Shown here in pieces: positions 55,259 through 63,374 of a DNA stretch of 64,000 nt (position 1 is the stretch's first letter; each line of letters opens with the position of its first letter). The stretch is from NCBI GenBank assembly GCA_020248785.1, contig JADCGX010000037.1, forward strand, positions 1 to 64,000, read 5' to 3'. The stretch comes from Burkholderiales bacterium. GTDB taxonomy: Bacteria > Pseudomonadota > Gammaproteobacteria > Burkholderiales > Burkholderiaceae_F. The translations under genes and the position numbers were made by a program. Below the pieces are notes generated by a model. It saw only the letters and a list, made by a program, of their open reading frames with translations, made no database searches and had not been told where the DNA came from.

Positions 55259-57457
55259 TCAGCCCGAACACGGCGCGCCCTGCTGCCGCAACTCCACCGC
55301 GGCACCCCGGTCGAGTCCGCCATGCGCCGCCGTAACACGCAAGTCCTGCCTGATCTGCCCAGCCTCCAGCACAATCACGCGCTCGGCGCTGGCGATGGTC
55401 TGTGGCCGGTGAGCCACGATCACCCGCGTGAGCCGCAGGTTGCGGATCGCCGCGTTGACCAGCGACTCCTTGTTGACGTCCAGATGGCTGGTGGCCTCGT
55501 CCAGGAACAGCAGCCTGGGCTGCTTGTACAGCGCGCGTGCCAGCAGCACCCGCTGCTTCTGCCCGCCCGAAATAGCCGTGCCCATGTCGCCGATCAAGGT
55601 GGCGTAGCCCATCGGCATGGCCATGATCTCGTCATGCACGCCGGCAATCTGCGCGCACACCTCGATACGTCGCTGGTCCGGCCGCACGTCGAAGAACGCA
55701 ATGTTCTCGCCGATGGAGCCCGCAAGAAGCTGATCTTCCTGCATGACCGCGCCAATGAGCTTGCGATACTGGCGCAGCCCGAGCTGGTCGATCCGCACTC
55801 CGCCGACCCGTACCTCGCCCTCGGTCGGCGGCAGCAGGCCCAGCAGGATCTTCAGCAGCGTGGTCTTGCCGCAACCCGAAGAGCCGGCAATCGCAACGGA
55901 CTCGCCGGCTTGAATCGTGATGTTGAGCTTGCGCAAGACCCAGGGCTCGGCGTCGCCATAGCGAAACGACAGGTTGCGGGCCTCCAGCGTCAAGTCAGAC
56001 AAGGCGCGCTCGGAAAACTCCTGCTCGGGCTTGTGCTCCGGCGCCTCCAGCACGATGTCGGCCAGCCGTTCGCCGTGCAGCCGCAGCATCTTCAGTTGCA
56101 CCCACTTGTCGATCAGGCTGGCCACACGTCCGGAAAAGGTGCTCTTGTAGGAAACAAAGGCGAACAGCATGCCGACCGAGAAGCTGTTGTCCATCACCGC
56201 CAGCGCGCCGAGGTAGACGATCAGCAGGTTCTCTGTGCCGGCCAGCAGCGTCTGCGCCAGCTTGTAGCCGATCATCATCTTCTCGGTGGCCAGGCCACGG
56301 TTGGTGGCGTCCACGGTGGCGTTCATCCAGCGCGCGCGGCGCTCGTCTTCGTGGTTGAAGAGCTTGATCGCGGTAACCGCGCGGATGCTCTCCATGAACA
56401 GCGAACTCGCCTTGGCGTTCAGCACGATCTGCTCGCCGGTGGCTTGGCGCAGCGGGCCGTAGGCGGCCCAGCGCAGGAGGCCATAGATGAGCAGCGAGGC
56501 GGCGACGATGGCCGAAAGCGTGACGCTGTAGAACAGCATCATGACCAACGTGGCCACGGCCATCACCCCGTCGATGACGGCCTCGACGAAGCTGGTGGTC
56601 AGCGTCTTCTGAATGGCGCCCACGCTGCCAAAGCGCGACACGACGTCGCCCATGTGGCGCTTTTCGAACCAGGCCGCCGGCAGGCGCAACAGCTGCGTGA
56701 GCACGTTGGCGTTCCACTGCAGGCCCAGGTGCGTGGCCATGAACAGCACCACCCAGGAGCGCGCCAGACCGATGGCGGTCTGCACCAGCATGAGCAGGGC
56801 AAAGCCGAGGGTCAGCATGAGCAGCAGATCGCGGTCAGCCGAGACAATGGCGCCGTCCACGACCCATTGCATGAAAAAAGGCGAGACCAGGGCAAAGACT
56901 TCCAGAGCCAGCGCGAGCAGCAGGATCTGAACGAGACTCTTCTTCAGCCCGACCACGCGGCCCAGGAGATTGCCCAGTGCGATCGTCTGCTTGTCTTCTT
57001 TCTTCTTGAAGGCGGGCGTGGGGCTCAGCTCCAGGGCCACGCCGGTGAAATGGGGCGAGGCCTCGGCCAGGGACAGACGCCGCTCGCCGTGAGCGGGGTC
57101 GAGGATCTCGATGTGGCGCTTGCCGGCGCGCACCAGCACCACAAAGTGGTTCAGGTTCCAGTGCAAGATGCAGGGGGTCTTCAGTTCCGCCAGCTCGTCC
57201 AGCTCGAGCCGCAAGGGCCGCGCGGCAAGGTTGAGCTGGCCGGCGATATCGATCAGTTGCTTCAGCGTCGCCCCCTTCAGCGAGATGCTGAAGCGCCGGC
57301 GCAGCGTGGGTAGGTCAGTGCGGTACCCGTGCCAGCCGGCGACCATCGCGAGGCAGGCAAGGCCACACTCGACAGCCTCCGATTGTAGGATCAGGGCAAG
57401 CCGGCGCCTCCAACCGAACCCCAAGCGGGATTCGGGAGCGACGGCCCCTGCGATCAT
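55259..57457 (-). CDS. C39-peptidase bacteriocin ABC exporter
   Basis: A 732-residue protein with three parts. The N-terminal C39 peptidase has QSEAVECGLACLAMV (Gln25, Cys31), HWNLNHFVV (His104) and LDPAHG (Asp120), a complete catalytic set that cleaves after Gly-Gly leaders. A six-helix membrane domain follows. The nucleotide-binding domain has SSGCGKTT (about 525), AISGGQKQRV (about 630) and LLFLDEATSH (about 648). It should process and export the peptide encoded at 57864-58208 with the HlyD-family adaptor. ATG at 57457 follows AAGGAG. Confidence 0.93.
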   Translation of the reverse strand: MIAGAVAPESRLGFGWRRRLALILQSEAVECGLACLAMVAGWHGYRTDLPTLRRRFSISLKGATLKQLIDIAGQLNLAARPLRLELDELAELKTPCILHWNLNHFVVLVRAGKRHIEILDPAHGERRLSLAEASPHFTGVALELSPTPAFKKKEDKQTIALGNLLGRVVGLKKSLVQILLLALALEVFALVSPFFMQWVVDGAIVSADRDLLLMLTLGFALLMLVQTAIGLARSWVVLFMATHLGLQWNANVLTQLLRLPAAWFEKRHMGDVVSRFGSVGAIQKTLTTSFVEAVIDGVMAVATLVMMLFYSVTLSAIVAASLLIYGLLRWAAYGPLRQATGEQIVLNAKASSLFMESIRAVTAIKLFNHEDERRARWMNATVDATNRGLATEKMMIGYKLAQTLLAGTENLLIVYLGALAVMDNSFSVGMLFAFVSYKSTFSGRVASLIDKWVQLKMLRLHGERLADIVLEAPEHKPEQEFSERALSDLTLEARNLSFRYGDAEPWVLRKLNITIQAGESVAIAGSSGCGKTTLLKILLGLLPPTEGEVRVGGVRIDQLGLRQYRKLIGAVMQEDQLLAGSIGENIAFFDVRPDQRRIEVCAQIAGVHDEIMAMPMGYATLIGDMGTAISGGQKQRVLLARALYKQPRLLFLDEATSHLDVNKESLVNAAIRNLRLTRVIVAHRPQTIASAERVIVLEAGQIRQDLRVTAAHGGLDRGAAVELRQQGAPCSG

Positions 57458-57631
57458 GATGCTGTACTCCTTTTTAACCGCCACCGACGCAGCGACGGCC
57501 AGCAAAATGGCACTGATTCGCAACGCTCAAGCAACGTCGGCTCTCAATCAGAGTTCCGATGTCCCAACGCGGCACATAGCGCGGTTCGTCTGCGGTCGCA
57601 TGTCGCTCAGCTTCAGGTGGCGCCATAGCCA

Positions 57632-57808
57632 CTAAGAGTACGTTTTAGGCTTCGCCTTCATCTTCTTCCAAAGGACAAATGCTCCCCAGCCAAAGAAACC
57701 AGAAACCGGTACAAAGAGATACCCCGTTGCAAAGAACGCATCAGCGGCAGCAGCGATTGCAATGAATACGAACACAAACAGTGCGAGCAGCACTTTATCG
57801 TCCATCAT
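57632..57808 (-). CDS. Two-helix membrane protein, putative bacteriocin immunity protein
   Basis: A 58-residue protein: MMDDKVLLALFVFVFIAIAA, then AADAFFATGYLFVPVSGFFG and WGAFVLWKKMKAKPKTYS. Two hydrophobic segments and a basic tail, the usual form of small bacteriocin immunity proteins. GAGGTG overlaps the start. It lies 55 bp after the leader peptide gene and before the exporter. G+C is clearly lower than in the exporter. The immunity role is inferred from position only. Confidence 0.6.
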   Translation of the reverse strand: MMDDKVLLALFVFVFIAIAAAADAFFATGYLFVPVSGFFGWGAFVLWKKMKAKPKTYS

Positions 57809-57863
57809 CACCTCGAAACCAGTGAAAAGGTGGGCGGCGTGAGCGGGCCGCCCAAGCCCAGAG

Positions 57864-58208
57864 TTATGGAACCATTGGTAGGCTATCCGCGCGCGTGCCT
57901 GCCCCACTGGAATCCAGGTTAGCGACAATAGCGCCGACGAACGCCCCGGTCGCAGCGCAGTAAGGCACTAAAGGAACTGTGGCACCGGCAGACGGAATGG
58001 CCGCACCAGTGCAGAGCGCAGCTCCAGTAACAGCACCGACAGCTGAAGCGAAGGGTTGTGCCCCAGCACTTGGGCCAGACGCTTCTTCGAAGCCCCAGCC
58101 CCCCTCCGTGTGGAACTTCATTACCACTTCACCGTACTCGTCGTACTCGTAATACTCCGTGAATCCACCACTAATGGTCGATGTCTCGCAATTTTGTAGG
58201 TCTCGCAT
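57864..58208 (-). CDS. Putative double-glycine-leader bacteriocin precursor
   Basis: A 114-residue protein beginning MRDLQNCETSTISGG, which fits the C39 leader pattern (hydrophobic residues, Glu at -8, Gly-Gly at -2/-1). Cleavage would leave 99 residues: an acidic, aromatic start (FTEYYEYDEYGEVVMKFH) and a long Gly/Ala-rich hydrophobic tail (FASAVGAVTGAALCTGAAIP, VPYCAATGAFVGAIVANL) with two Cys that could form a disulfide. This is the form of class II microcins. ATG at 58208 follows AAGGGGA. I recognise no named family. Confidence 0.7.
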   Translation of the reverse strand: MRDLQNCETSTISGGFTEYYEYDEYGEVVMKFHTEGGWGFEEASGPSAGAQPFASAVGAVTGAALCTGAAIPSAGATVPLVPYCAATGAFVGAIVANLDSSGAGTRADSLPMVP

Positions 58209-58296
58209 AGATTCCCCTTTCCCGTGTGGCAGGGCGGGCCTGAGTATCCGCAGGCCCAACGGCTTCAGCCGGGCGGCTGTTAGCTTATGGCGGTGG

Positions 58297-59577
58297 TCAC
58301 AGTCGACCTCGCAAACTCGCAATCGGGTCAAACACCCACTCAATGATCGAGCGGGTGTCCTGCAGAACGTCTGCTTCCAGCTGCATTCCGGCGGACAACG
58401 GCTGTAGCTTGCCGTAGACGTTCACGCTCGGTTGACCCAGCGCCACCGTAATCCGGTACAAACCTTCGCCTGCCACCTGTTGGCTTAGCTGTGCCAGCTG
58501 CGCCGGCAACTCATTGGCTGATAGGGCGCTGCGGGAGACCTGCGTCACTTCCCCTGCGTACTGGCCAAACTTCTGATACGGATACGCCGCATAACGGATT
58601 CGCACCTCCTGCCCTTGCTCCACAAAGCCGACAGCACGACTTGGTGCGTACAAATGAGCTTCTAACTGACTGTCCTTCGGAAGTAACGTCGCAAGCGGCT
58701 GCGCCCCGACCATTTGCCCGCGCTCGGCAAGGATGGCGGTAACGGTCCCGTCCTGTGGGGCGGTGATGACGGTCTGCCGGTTGGCTTCGGTCGCAGCACT
58801 GTCCTGCGCCAGCGCGGCGATCTGCCGCTCTAACTCCGCGCGGCTGGCCTCGCCGCGCAACGGCAGTTGCTTCAGCTCCGCCGCCACGCTCATACCGTCG
58901 CTTCTAAGTGCCAGGCGGGCACGTTCGAGCGTCTGTAAACGCGAGGTCTGGTCGAGGAGTTCTTCGCGCTTCTGTTGTACGGCCAGTTCACTCATGAACT
59001 GTTGACGCTGCAGGTCCTCGTAGCGGCGCAACTGTTCCTGCGCGGAGCGCACCCTCTCACGCTGGGTGGCCAATTCCCGGTCGATCTGCGCGGCCTGCGC
59101 GTCCAGGTCGGCCAGGCGCCGCTGGAGTGCCGCGGTCTGCTCGGCGTTGATGCGGCCCTGACGGGCCTGCTCCTCCACCAGGCTGGCACGGCGCCGCTCG
59201 ATCTGCTCGAGCACAACGCCTTGGGCGCCGGACACTCCAAGAGCGCCAATGGTGCCCGCCCCAGTGAGGCGCTCGGTGGACAGGACAAACAGCACGTCGC
59301 CAGCTTTGACGACCTGACCTTCTTCGGCATGCCGCTCGACCACGATGCCGGGCTGCGGCGCCATGAGCTTGATTACGCCAGCCGCCGGCGCCGTGATGCC
59401 GACGACCCGCGTGCGCTTGGTGTAGTCGCCGAGAAAGAGAAACGCGATCACGGCCGCGGCGAGCACGCAGGCGATGGCACTCCAGGCGGCAAAGCTCAGC
59501 GGCGGGCGCAGCACGGTGCTGCCGAGAAAGGCCGTGGACTTGGCTTGCAGCGCTTCCTTGCGGAACAGATCGTGCAC
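58297..59577 (-). CDS. HlyD-family secretion adaptor
   Basis: A 426-residue protein with one N-terminal membrane helix (SFAAWSAIACVLAAAVIAFL), a lipoyl-like region (VVGITAPAAGVIKLMAPQPG, AEEGQVVKAGDVLFVL), a long coiled coil (about 140-260, DAQAAQIDRELATQRERVRS) and a beta-barrel end (IRYAAYPYQKFGQYAGEVTQ). It links the C39 exporter to an outer-membrane channel. The start is taken as GTG at 59577 with AGGAGAG upstream. An outer-membrane factor is not encoded here. Confidence 0.9.
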   Translation of the reverse strand: MHDLFRKEALQAKSTAFLGSTVLRPPLSFAAWSAIACVLAAAVIAFLFLGDYTKRTRVVGITAPAAGVIKLMAPQPGIVVERHAEEGQVVKAGDVLFVLSTERLTGAGTIGALGVSGAQGVVLEQIERRRASLVEEQARQGRINAEQTAALQRRLADLDAQAAQIDRELATQRERVRSAQEQLRRYEDLQRQQFMSELAVQQKREELLDQTSRLQTLERARLALRSDGMSVAAELKQLPLRGEASRAELERQIAALAQDSAATEANRQTVITAPQDGTVTAILAERGQMVGAQPLATLLPKDSQLEAHLYAPSRAVGFVEQGQEVRIRYAAYPYQKFGQYAGEVTQVSRSALSANELPAQLAQLSQQVAGEGLYRITVALGQPSVNVYGKLQPLSAGMQLEADVLQDTRSIIEWVFDPIASLRGRL

Positions 59578-59704
59578 CGCGCTCTCTCCTGCCGTTGTTC
59601 TGGCCCGCGTGGGCCAGTACCGCGCACTGCTGTGACTGCTTGCTGTTAAAGCAGCGCGTGACGAAAGGTAGAGGGACGCAACGTAACCTGGCAAGGTTGG
59701 CGAT

Positions 59705-59730
59705 GTAGGGGGTGCGGATGGATCCCCTAC
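59705..59730. promoter_or_regulatory. GTAGGGG-N12-CCCCTAC inverted repeat
   Basis: A 7-bp perfect dyad 128-153 bp upstream of the HlyD-family start and downstream of the regulator stop. The half-site GATGTAG recurs at about 59752. It is a plausible operator for the LuxR-type regulator encoded just upstream. Confidence 0.4.
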
Positions 59731-59845
59731 AGATTTGGTATGTCAGCGCTGCGATGTAGCGGACAGCCGTCGAGAAGTCCGGCCTCGGCTCGCGAGCAGC
59801 AACGCTTCTGCAAGCGCAAGAGGCGTTGTTCAACGTGCCTCTACG

Positions 59846-60064
59846 TCAAAGCAAGAGGTCGAGCCCAAAGAGAAAGCCCGCTCGTAGAACTGCCAGCAAG
59901 CGCGTCCGGCGATCGACGCCGGACTTATGAAGCAACTCTGACACGTGATCGCGAACGGTATGCGGGCTGATGCCGAGCTCACGAGCGATTGTTTTGTTGC
60001 TCTTGCCTTGAGCGAGGCGGCGGGCAACGTCGACCTCGCGTACGGTCAAGCGAAGGCTCGTCAT
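59846..60064 (-). CDS. LuxR-type HTH regulator, HTH domain only
   Basis: A 72-residue protein that is almost only a GerE/LuxR helix-turn-helix: LTVREVDVARRLAQGKSNKT, IARELGISPHTVRDHVSELL, HKSGVDRRTRLLAVL. No receiver or autoinducer domain is present. Stand-alone HTH proteins of this sort regulate neighbouring operons, here the bacteriocin exporter genes. The ATG lies four bases after a run of twelve G. With eleven or fourteen G, an in-frame start at 60095 would add a Gly-rich N-terminus. Confidence 0.75.
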   Translation of the reverse strand: MTSLRLTVREVDVARRLAQGKSNKTIARELGISPHTVRDHVSELLHKSGVDRRTRLLAVLRAGFLFGLDLLL

Positions 60065-60068
60065 GCCG

Positions 60069-60080
60069 CCCCCCCCCCCC
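60069..60080 (-). repeat. Twelve-base poly-G tract before the LuxR-type gene
   Basis: A run of twelve C on the plus strand, G12 on the coding strand, directly upstream of the regulator ATG at 60064. Such tracts change length by slippage and could switch translation on and off. It is the only homopolymer of this length I saw in the window. Confidence 0.8.
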
Positions 60081-60363
60081 GGACTGAATCAACATCAGGC
60101 GGAGTCAGTGGCTGGGGACGGGGCGCGGGACTTGTCATTGCAAAGCGGCGGGCCATAGCGTCTTGACGCAGGTGTTGGAAGCTGCAACTCGCGACACGGA
60201 GCTACGTTGCCACGCAACTGTCAGCGACAGCGATCAAGGTGGTCAGTATCGCTCACAACACAAACTGACGCCGTTGCAGAATACTCGACAAACAGGCAGG
60301 CGCAAGACGAGGGCAGTTGCCTGTTGGGCCGTCGCTGACTTGCGGTATGAGAGAGAACGGTCG

Positions 60364-61140
60364 TTACACAAGAAACAACAAGTCGATGCGGTCGGTACAG
60401 AACGCGTCCACGCCCCACCCGAGCAACTCCTCCGCGCGCGCCGGGTCGTTCACCGTGTAGCAGAAGAGCCAGTAACCAGCCTCTTTGATGGCTTGCGCCA
60501 GCGCGCGCGTCAGGTGCAAGTGGTTGGTGTGCAGCGCGACGCAGCCGAGCGCCTGCAGTTCCTCCTGCCAGTTTGAAGGCACCGTGTCGAGCAGATAGCC
60601 GCGCGGAATATCGGGCGCGGCGGCGCGGGCACCGTCGACTGCCGCGCGCTCGAACGAGGAGAACAGCGGCACGGCGGGGTTGATGCGTTCGGCGCGATCA
60701 CCGCCGGCGACGATCGCATCGGCGAACAGGTGCGCGGTGCATTCCGCTACCACGCGCCCGGTAAGGGTGGCGGCACCGGGTGCGGGCTTCAGCTCGATGT
60801 TCATCCACACGCCATGCGTGCGGCAGTGACGGATCACAGCGTCCAGCCGCGGCACGCGCGCGCCGGCAAAGCGCGGCGAATGCCAGGCGCCAGCATCCAG
60901 CGCTGCCAGCTCGGCCGACATGCGCGCAGCCACCGCACCCTGCCCGCTGGTCGTTCGATCGAGTGTGTCGTCATGCAGCAGCACGGCGACGCCGTCCGCT
61001 GCCAGCGTCGCATCGAACTCCACCGCGCGATAGCCATGCGCCCGCCCGACCTCGATCGCCTCGATCGTGTTCTCCGGCGCAAGCGTGCCGCCGCCGCGAT
61101 GCGCGAGCACGCGGGGGAAGGGCCAGGGGGGAGTGGGCAT
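60364..61140 (-). CDS. ugpQ: Glycerophosphodiester phosphodiesterase
   Basis: A 258-residue GDPD that hydrolyses glycerophosphodiesters to glycerol-3-phosphate. The family motifs are visible: LAHRGGGTLAPENTIEAIEV (His and Glu), AVEFDATLAADGVAVLLHDD (metal-binding Glu and Asp), MNIELKPAPG, and LFCYTVNDPARAEELLGWGV. No signal peptide, so it is the cytosolic UgpQ type. No ugp transport genes are in the window. A microsatellite begins 5 bp upstream of the start. Confidence 0.93.
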   Translation of the reverse strand: MPTPPWPFPRVLAHRGGGTLAPENTIEAIEVGRAHGYRAVEFDATLAADGVAVLLHDDTLDRTTSGQGAVAARMSAELAALDAGAWHSPRFAGARVPRLDAVIRHCRTHGVWMNIELKPAPGAATLTGRVVAECTAHLFADAIVAGGDRAERINPAVPLFSSFERAAVDGARAAAPDIPRGYLLDTVPSNWQEELQALGCVALHTNHLHLTRALAQAIKEAGYWLFCYTVNDPARAEELLGWGVDAFCTDRIDLLFLV

Positions 61141-61144
61141 CTAT

Positions 61145-61255
61145 AGGATTGAGGATTGAGGATTGAGGATTGAGGATTCGGGAGTCGGATTCTGGATTCA
61201 GGATTCAGGATTGCGGGAAAGGACGTCTCACCGATCACTGATCACCGATCACCAA
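61145..61255. repeat. Heptamer microsatellites (AGGATTG, ATTCAGG, ATCACCG)
   Basis: Nearly five copies of AGGATTG (61145-61178) are followed by GGATTCA-like units and then by ATCACCG/ATCACTG units to about 61255. Related short units recur at about 61748-61775 and 61871-61900, and in part at 22797-22850. These are typical slippage-prone intergenic repeats. Confidence 0.8.
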
Positions 61256-61747
61256 TCACCGATCCCCACCATTGCCCGCCTTCTTCTTCCTCACGTACAC
61301 GATCCTCTCCACACGGGCGACCACCAGGCCCTCGGCGTCTTCGATGTCGACGCGAAACAGGTGCAGGTGCTTGTCGCCATCGGCGGTCATGCGCACGATG
61401 GTGTCCAAGTCCTGCTGGGTGAGGACAAAGCGTGCGCGCACGCGGCCGCGGCCGGGCGCCACGTAGTCGATGGCCGCCGACTTGTCCCACACGAGGTAGT
61501 TCGACGGCAGGTTGTGCAGCACCATGAGCGCAAAGAACGGATCGGCCATCGCGTAGAGCGAGCCGCCGAAGTGCGTGCCGAAGTAGTTGCGGTTGAGCAG
61601 CCCCGGCCGCAGTTCAACGCGCACCTCGCGAAAGTCAACCGCAATGTGCCGCACACGGATGCCAGCGCCAAGAAATGGCGGCCACAGGTTCATCGCGAAG
61701 CGCAGCAGCCGTGGTGAGACTTCGCGAGCCACTTGTGACGGATTCAA
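61256..61747 (-). CDS. DUF4442 hotdog-fold protein
   Basis: A 163-residue protein of the DUF4442/YiiD_C-like hotdog fold (thioesterase relatives): FLGAGIRVRHIAVDFREVRV, ELRPGLLNRNYFGTHFGGSL, YAMADPFFALMVLHNLPSNY, LVWDKSAAIDYVAPGRGRVR. Function unknown; acyl-CoA or acyl-ACP thioester substrates are likely by fold. It is flanked by microsatellites on both sides. Confidence 0.88.
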   Translation of the reverse strand: MNPSQVAREVSPRLLRFAMNLWPPFLGAGIRVRHIAVDFREVRVELRPGLLNRNYFGTHFGGSLYAMADPFFALMVLHNLPSNYLVWDKSAAIDYVAPGRGRVRARFVLTQQDLDTIVRMTADGDKHLHLFRVDIEDAEGLVVARVERIVYVRKKKAGNGGDR

Positions 61748-61903
61748 GAGTCGGGAATCGGGAATCGGGTTTCAGGCACGTGCGCGGCGACGGTCGCGCA
61801 GCGCACATGCTAGCCGCGCGCCAACGTGATCGACGACAATGCTCGCGTCGACGTCTCGCGCCTCCGTTTCGTCCCTGAATCCCGAATCCGCAATCCCGAC
61901 TCC

Positions 61904-63127
61904 GTGCCCACGCCCCTCGCCCACCTGCGCGTCCTCGACCTGACCCGTGTCCTTGCGGGGCCGTGGTGCACGCAGTTGCTCGCCGATCTTGGCGCCGATG
62001 TGATCAAGATCGAGCGGCCGGGCACGGGCGACGACACGCGGGCCTGGGGACCACCGTACCTGAAGGATGCAGAAGGCAACGACACCACCGAAGCCGCCTA
62101 CTACCTCAGTGCAAATCGCGGCAAGCGCTCGGTGACGATCGATCTGGCGCAAGCTGCCGGCCAGGACCTGGTGCGGCGCCTGGCCGCGCAGTGCGATGTG
62201 CTGGTGGAGAACTACAAGGTCGGCCAACTCGCCAAGTACGGGCTCGATCACGCCAGCCTCTCCGCGCTCGACCCGCGCCTCATCTACTGCTCGATCACAG
62301 GCTTCGGTCAGACCGGGCCGTATCGCGATCGCGCCGGCTACGACCTCATCATCCAGGGTATGGGCGGCTTCATGTCCATCACGGGTGAGCGCGACGCGCT
62401 GCCTGGTGGTGGTCCGCAAAAGGCCGGCGTGGCAATCAGCGACCTGATGACCGGCATGTACTCCGCTGTGGCCATCCTCGCCGCCGTGACCGAACGAGAA
62501 CACACTGGCCAGGGCCGCCACATCGACATGGCGCTGTTCGACACCATGGTCGCCATTCTGGCCAACATGAACATGAACTTCCTCACCACCGGCAAAGCGC
62601 CGGGGCGGGCCGGCAACGCGCACCAGAACATCGTTCCTTACCAGGTGTTCGCGGCGAGCGACGGGCACGTCATCGTCGCCGTGGGCAACGATGGGCAGTT
62701 CGCCAAGTTCTGCGAGGTGGCCGGCCGCCCCGAGCTGGCACGCGACGCGCACTACGCGAAGAACGCTGATCGCGTGCGCAACCGCGCCGCACTGGTGCCG
62801 CTGCTCGAAGACCTGGTGCGCGCGCGGCCGATGGCGTACTGGGCCAAAGCACTGGAGGCCGCCGGCGTGCCCTGTGGCCCGATCAACAGCATTGCGCAGG
62901 CACTGGCCGACCCGCAGATCCTCGCGCGCGGTGTGCAGATCGAGCGACCGCACCCGCTGGCCGGCAGCGTGCCGCTCGTGGCGAGCGCCATCACGCTCGA
63001 CGGCGAGCGTGCCGCCAGTCCGCTGGCGCCGCCGACCTTGGGTCAGCACACGCGGGACGTGCTGCGCAGCCTGGTGGGATTGTCAGAGGACGAGATCGCG
63101 GCGCTGGCGCAGCAACGCGTGGTGTAG
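61904..63127 (+). CDS. CaiB/BaiF-family CoA-transferase
   Basis: A 407-residue class III CoA-transferase: LRVLDLTRVLAGPWCTQLLA, DLGADVIKIERPGTGDDTRA, YYLSANRGKRSVTIDL, YKVGQLAKYGLDHASLSALD, GFGQTGPYRDRAGYDLIIQG. The catalytic Asp of the family lies in the last segment. It moves CoA between organic acids; the substrate is unknown (succinate, glutarate or 2-methyl acids are common). The start is taken as GTG at 61904; the in-frame sequence from 61826 is made of microsatellite-like repeats. Confidence 0.92.
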   Translation: MPTPLAHLRVLDLTRVLAGPWCTQLLADLGADVIKIERPGTGDDTRAWGPPYLKDAEGNDTTEAAYYLSANRGKRSVTIDLAQAAGQDLVRRLAAQCDVLVENYKVGQLAKYGLDHASLSALDPRLIYCSITGFGQTGPYRDRAGYDLIIQGMGGFMSITGERDALPGGGPQKAGVAISDLMTGMYSAVAILAAVTEREHTGQGRHIDMALFDTMVAILANMNMNFLTTGKAPGRAGNAHQNIVPYQVFAASDGHVIVAVGNDGQFAKFCEVAGRPELARDAHYAKNADRVRNRAALVPLLEDLVRARPMAYWAKALEAAGVPCGPINSIAQALADPQILARGVQIERPHPLAGSVPLVASAITLDGERAASPLAPPTLGQHTRDVLRSLVGLSEDEIAALAQQRVV

Positions 63128-63330
63128 CCGCGGGCTGGCGGAGCACGGTAACGGGCTCTTGCCCCGCTGGCTGAGAAGGTTGCCGGCGGGCGCTCGCTTT
63201 TGATCGAGGGCTCGCCTTGCCCTGCACGCCGGTTCCAACGCGGCGCAGGACAAGCCTGCCCTCCTCTTTTCCCCTGCGTCTTAAGTGTCTCTCCAACCCA
63301 TTCACGCGATCCCAATTTGACTACTTAGTT

Positions 63331-63359
63331 CACGTATCAAGCAAGCGCTTAATTACGTG
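63331..63359. promoter_or_regulatory. Possible TetR operator
   Basis: CACGTA and TACGTG flank a central AAGCGCTT palindrome (63343-63350), 16-44 bp before the TetR start, in an A+T-rich promoter region. It is a likely autoregulatory operator. Confidence 0.45.
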
Positions 63360-63374
63360 CTAGAGTCCGCCGCC

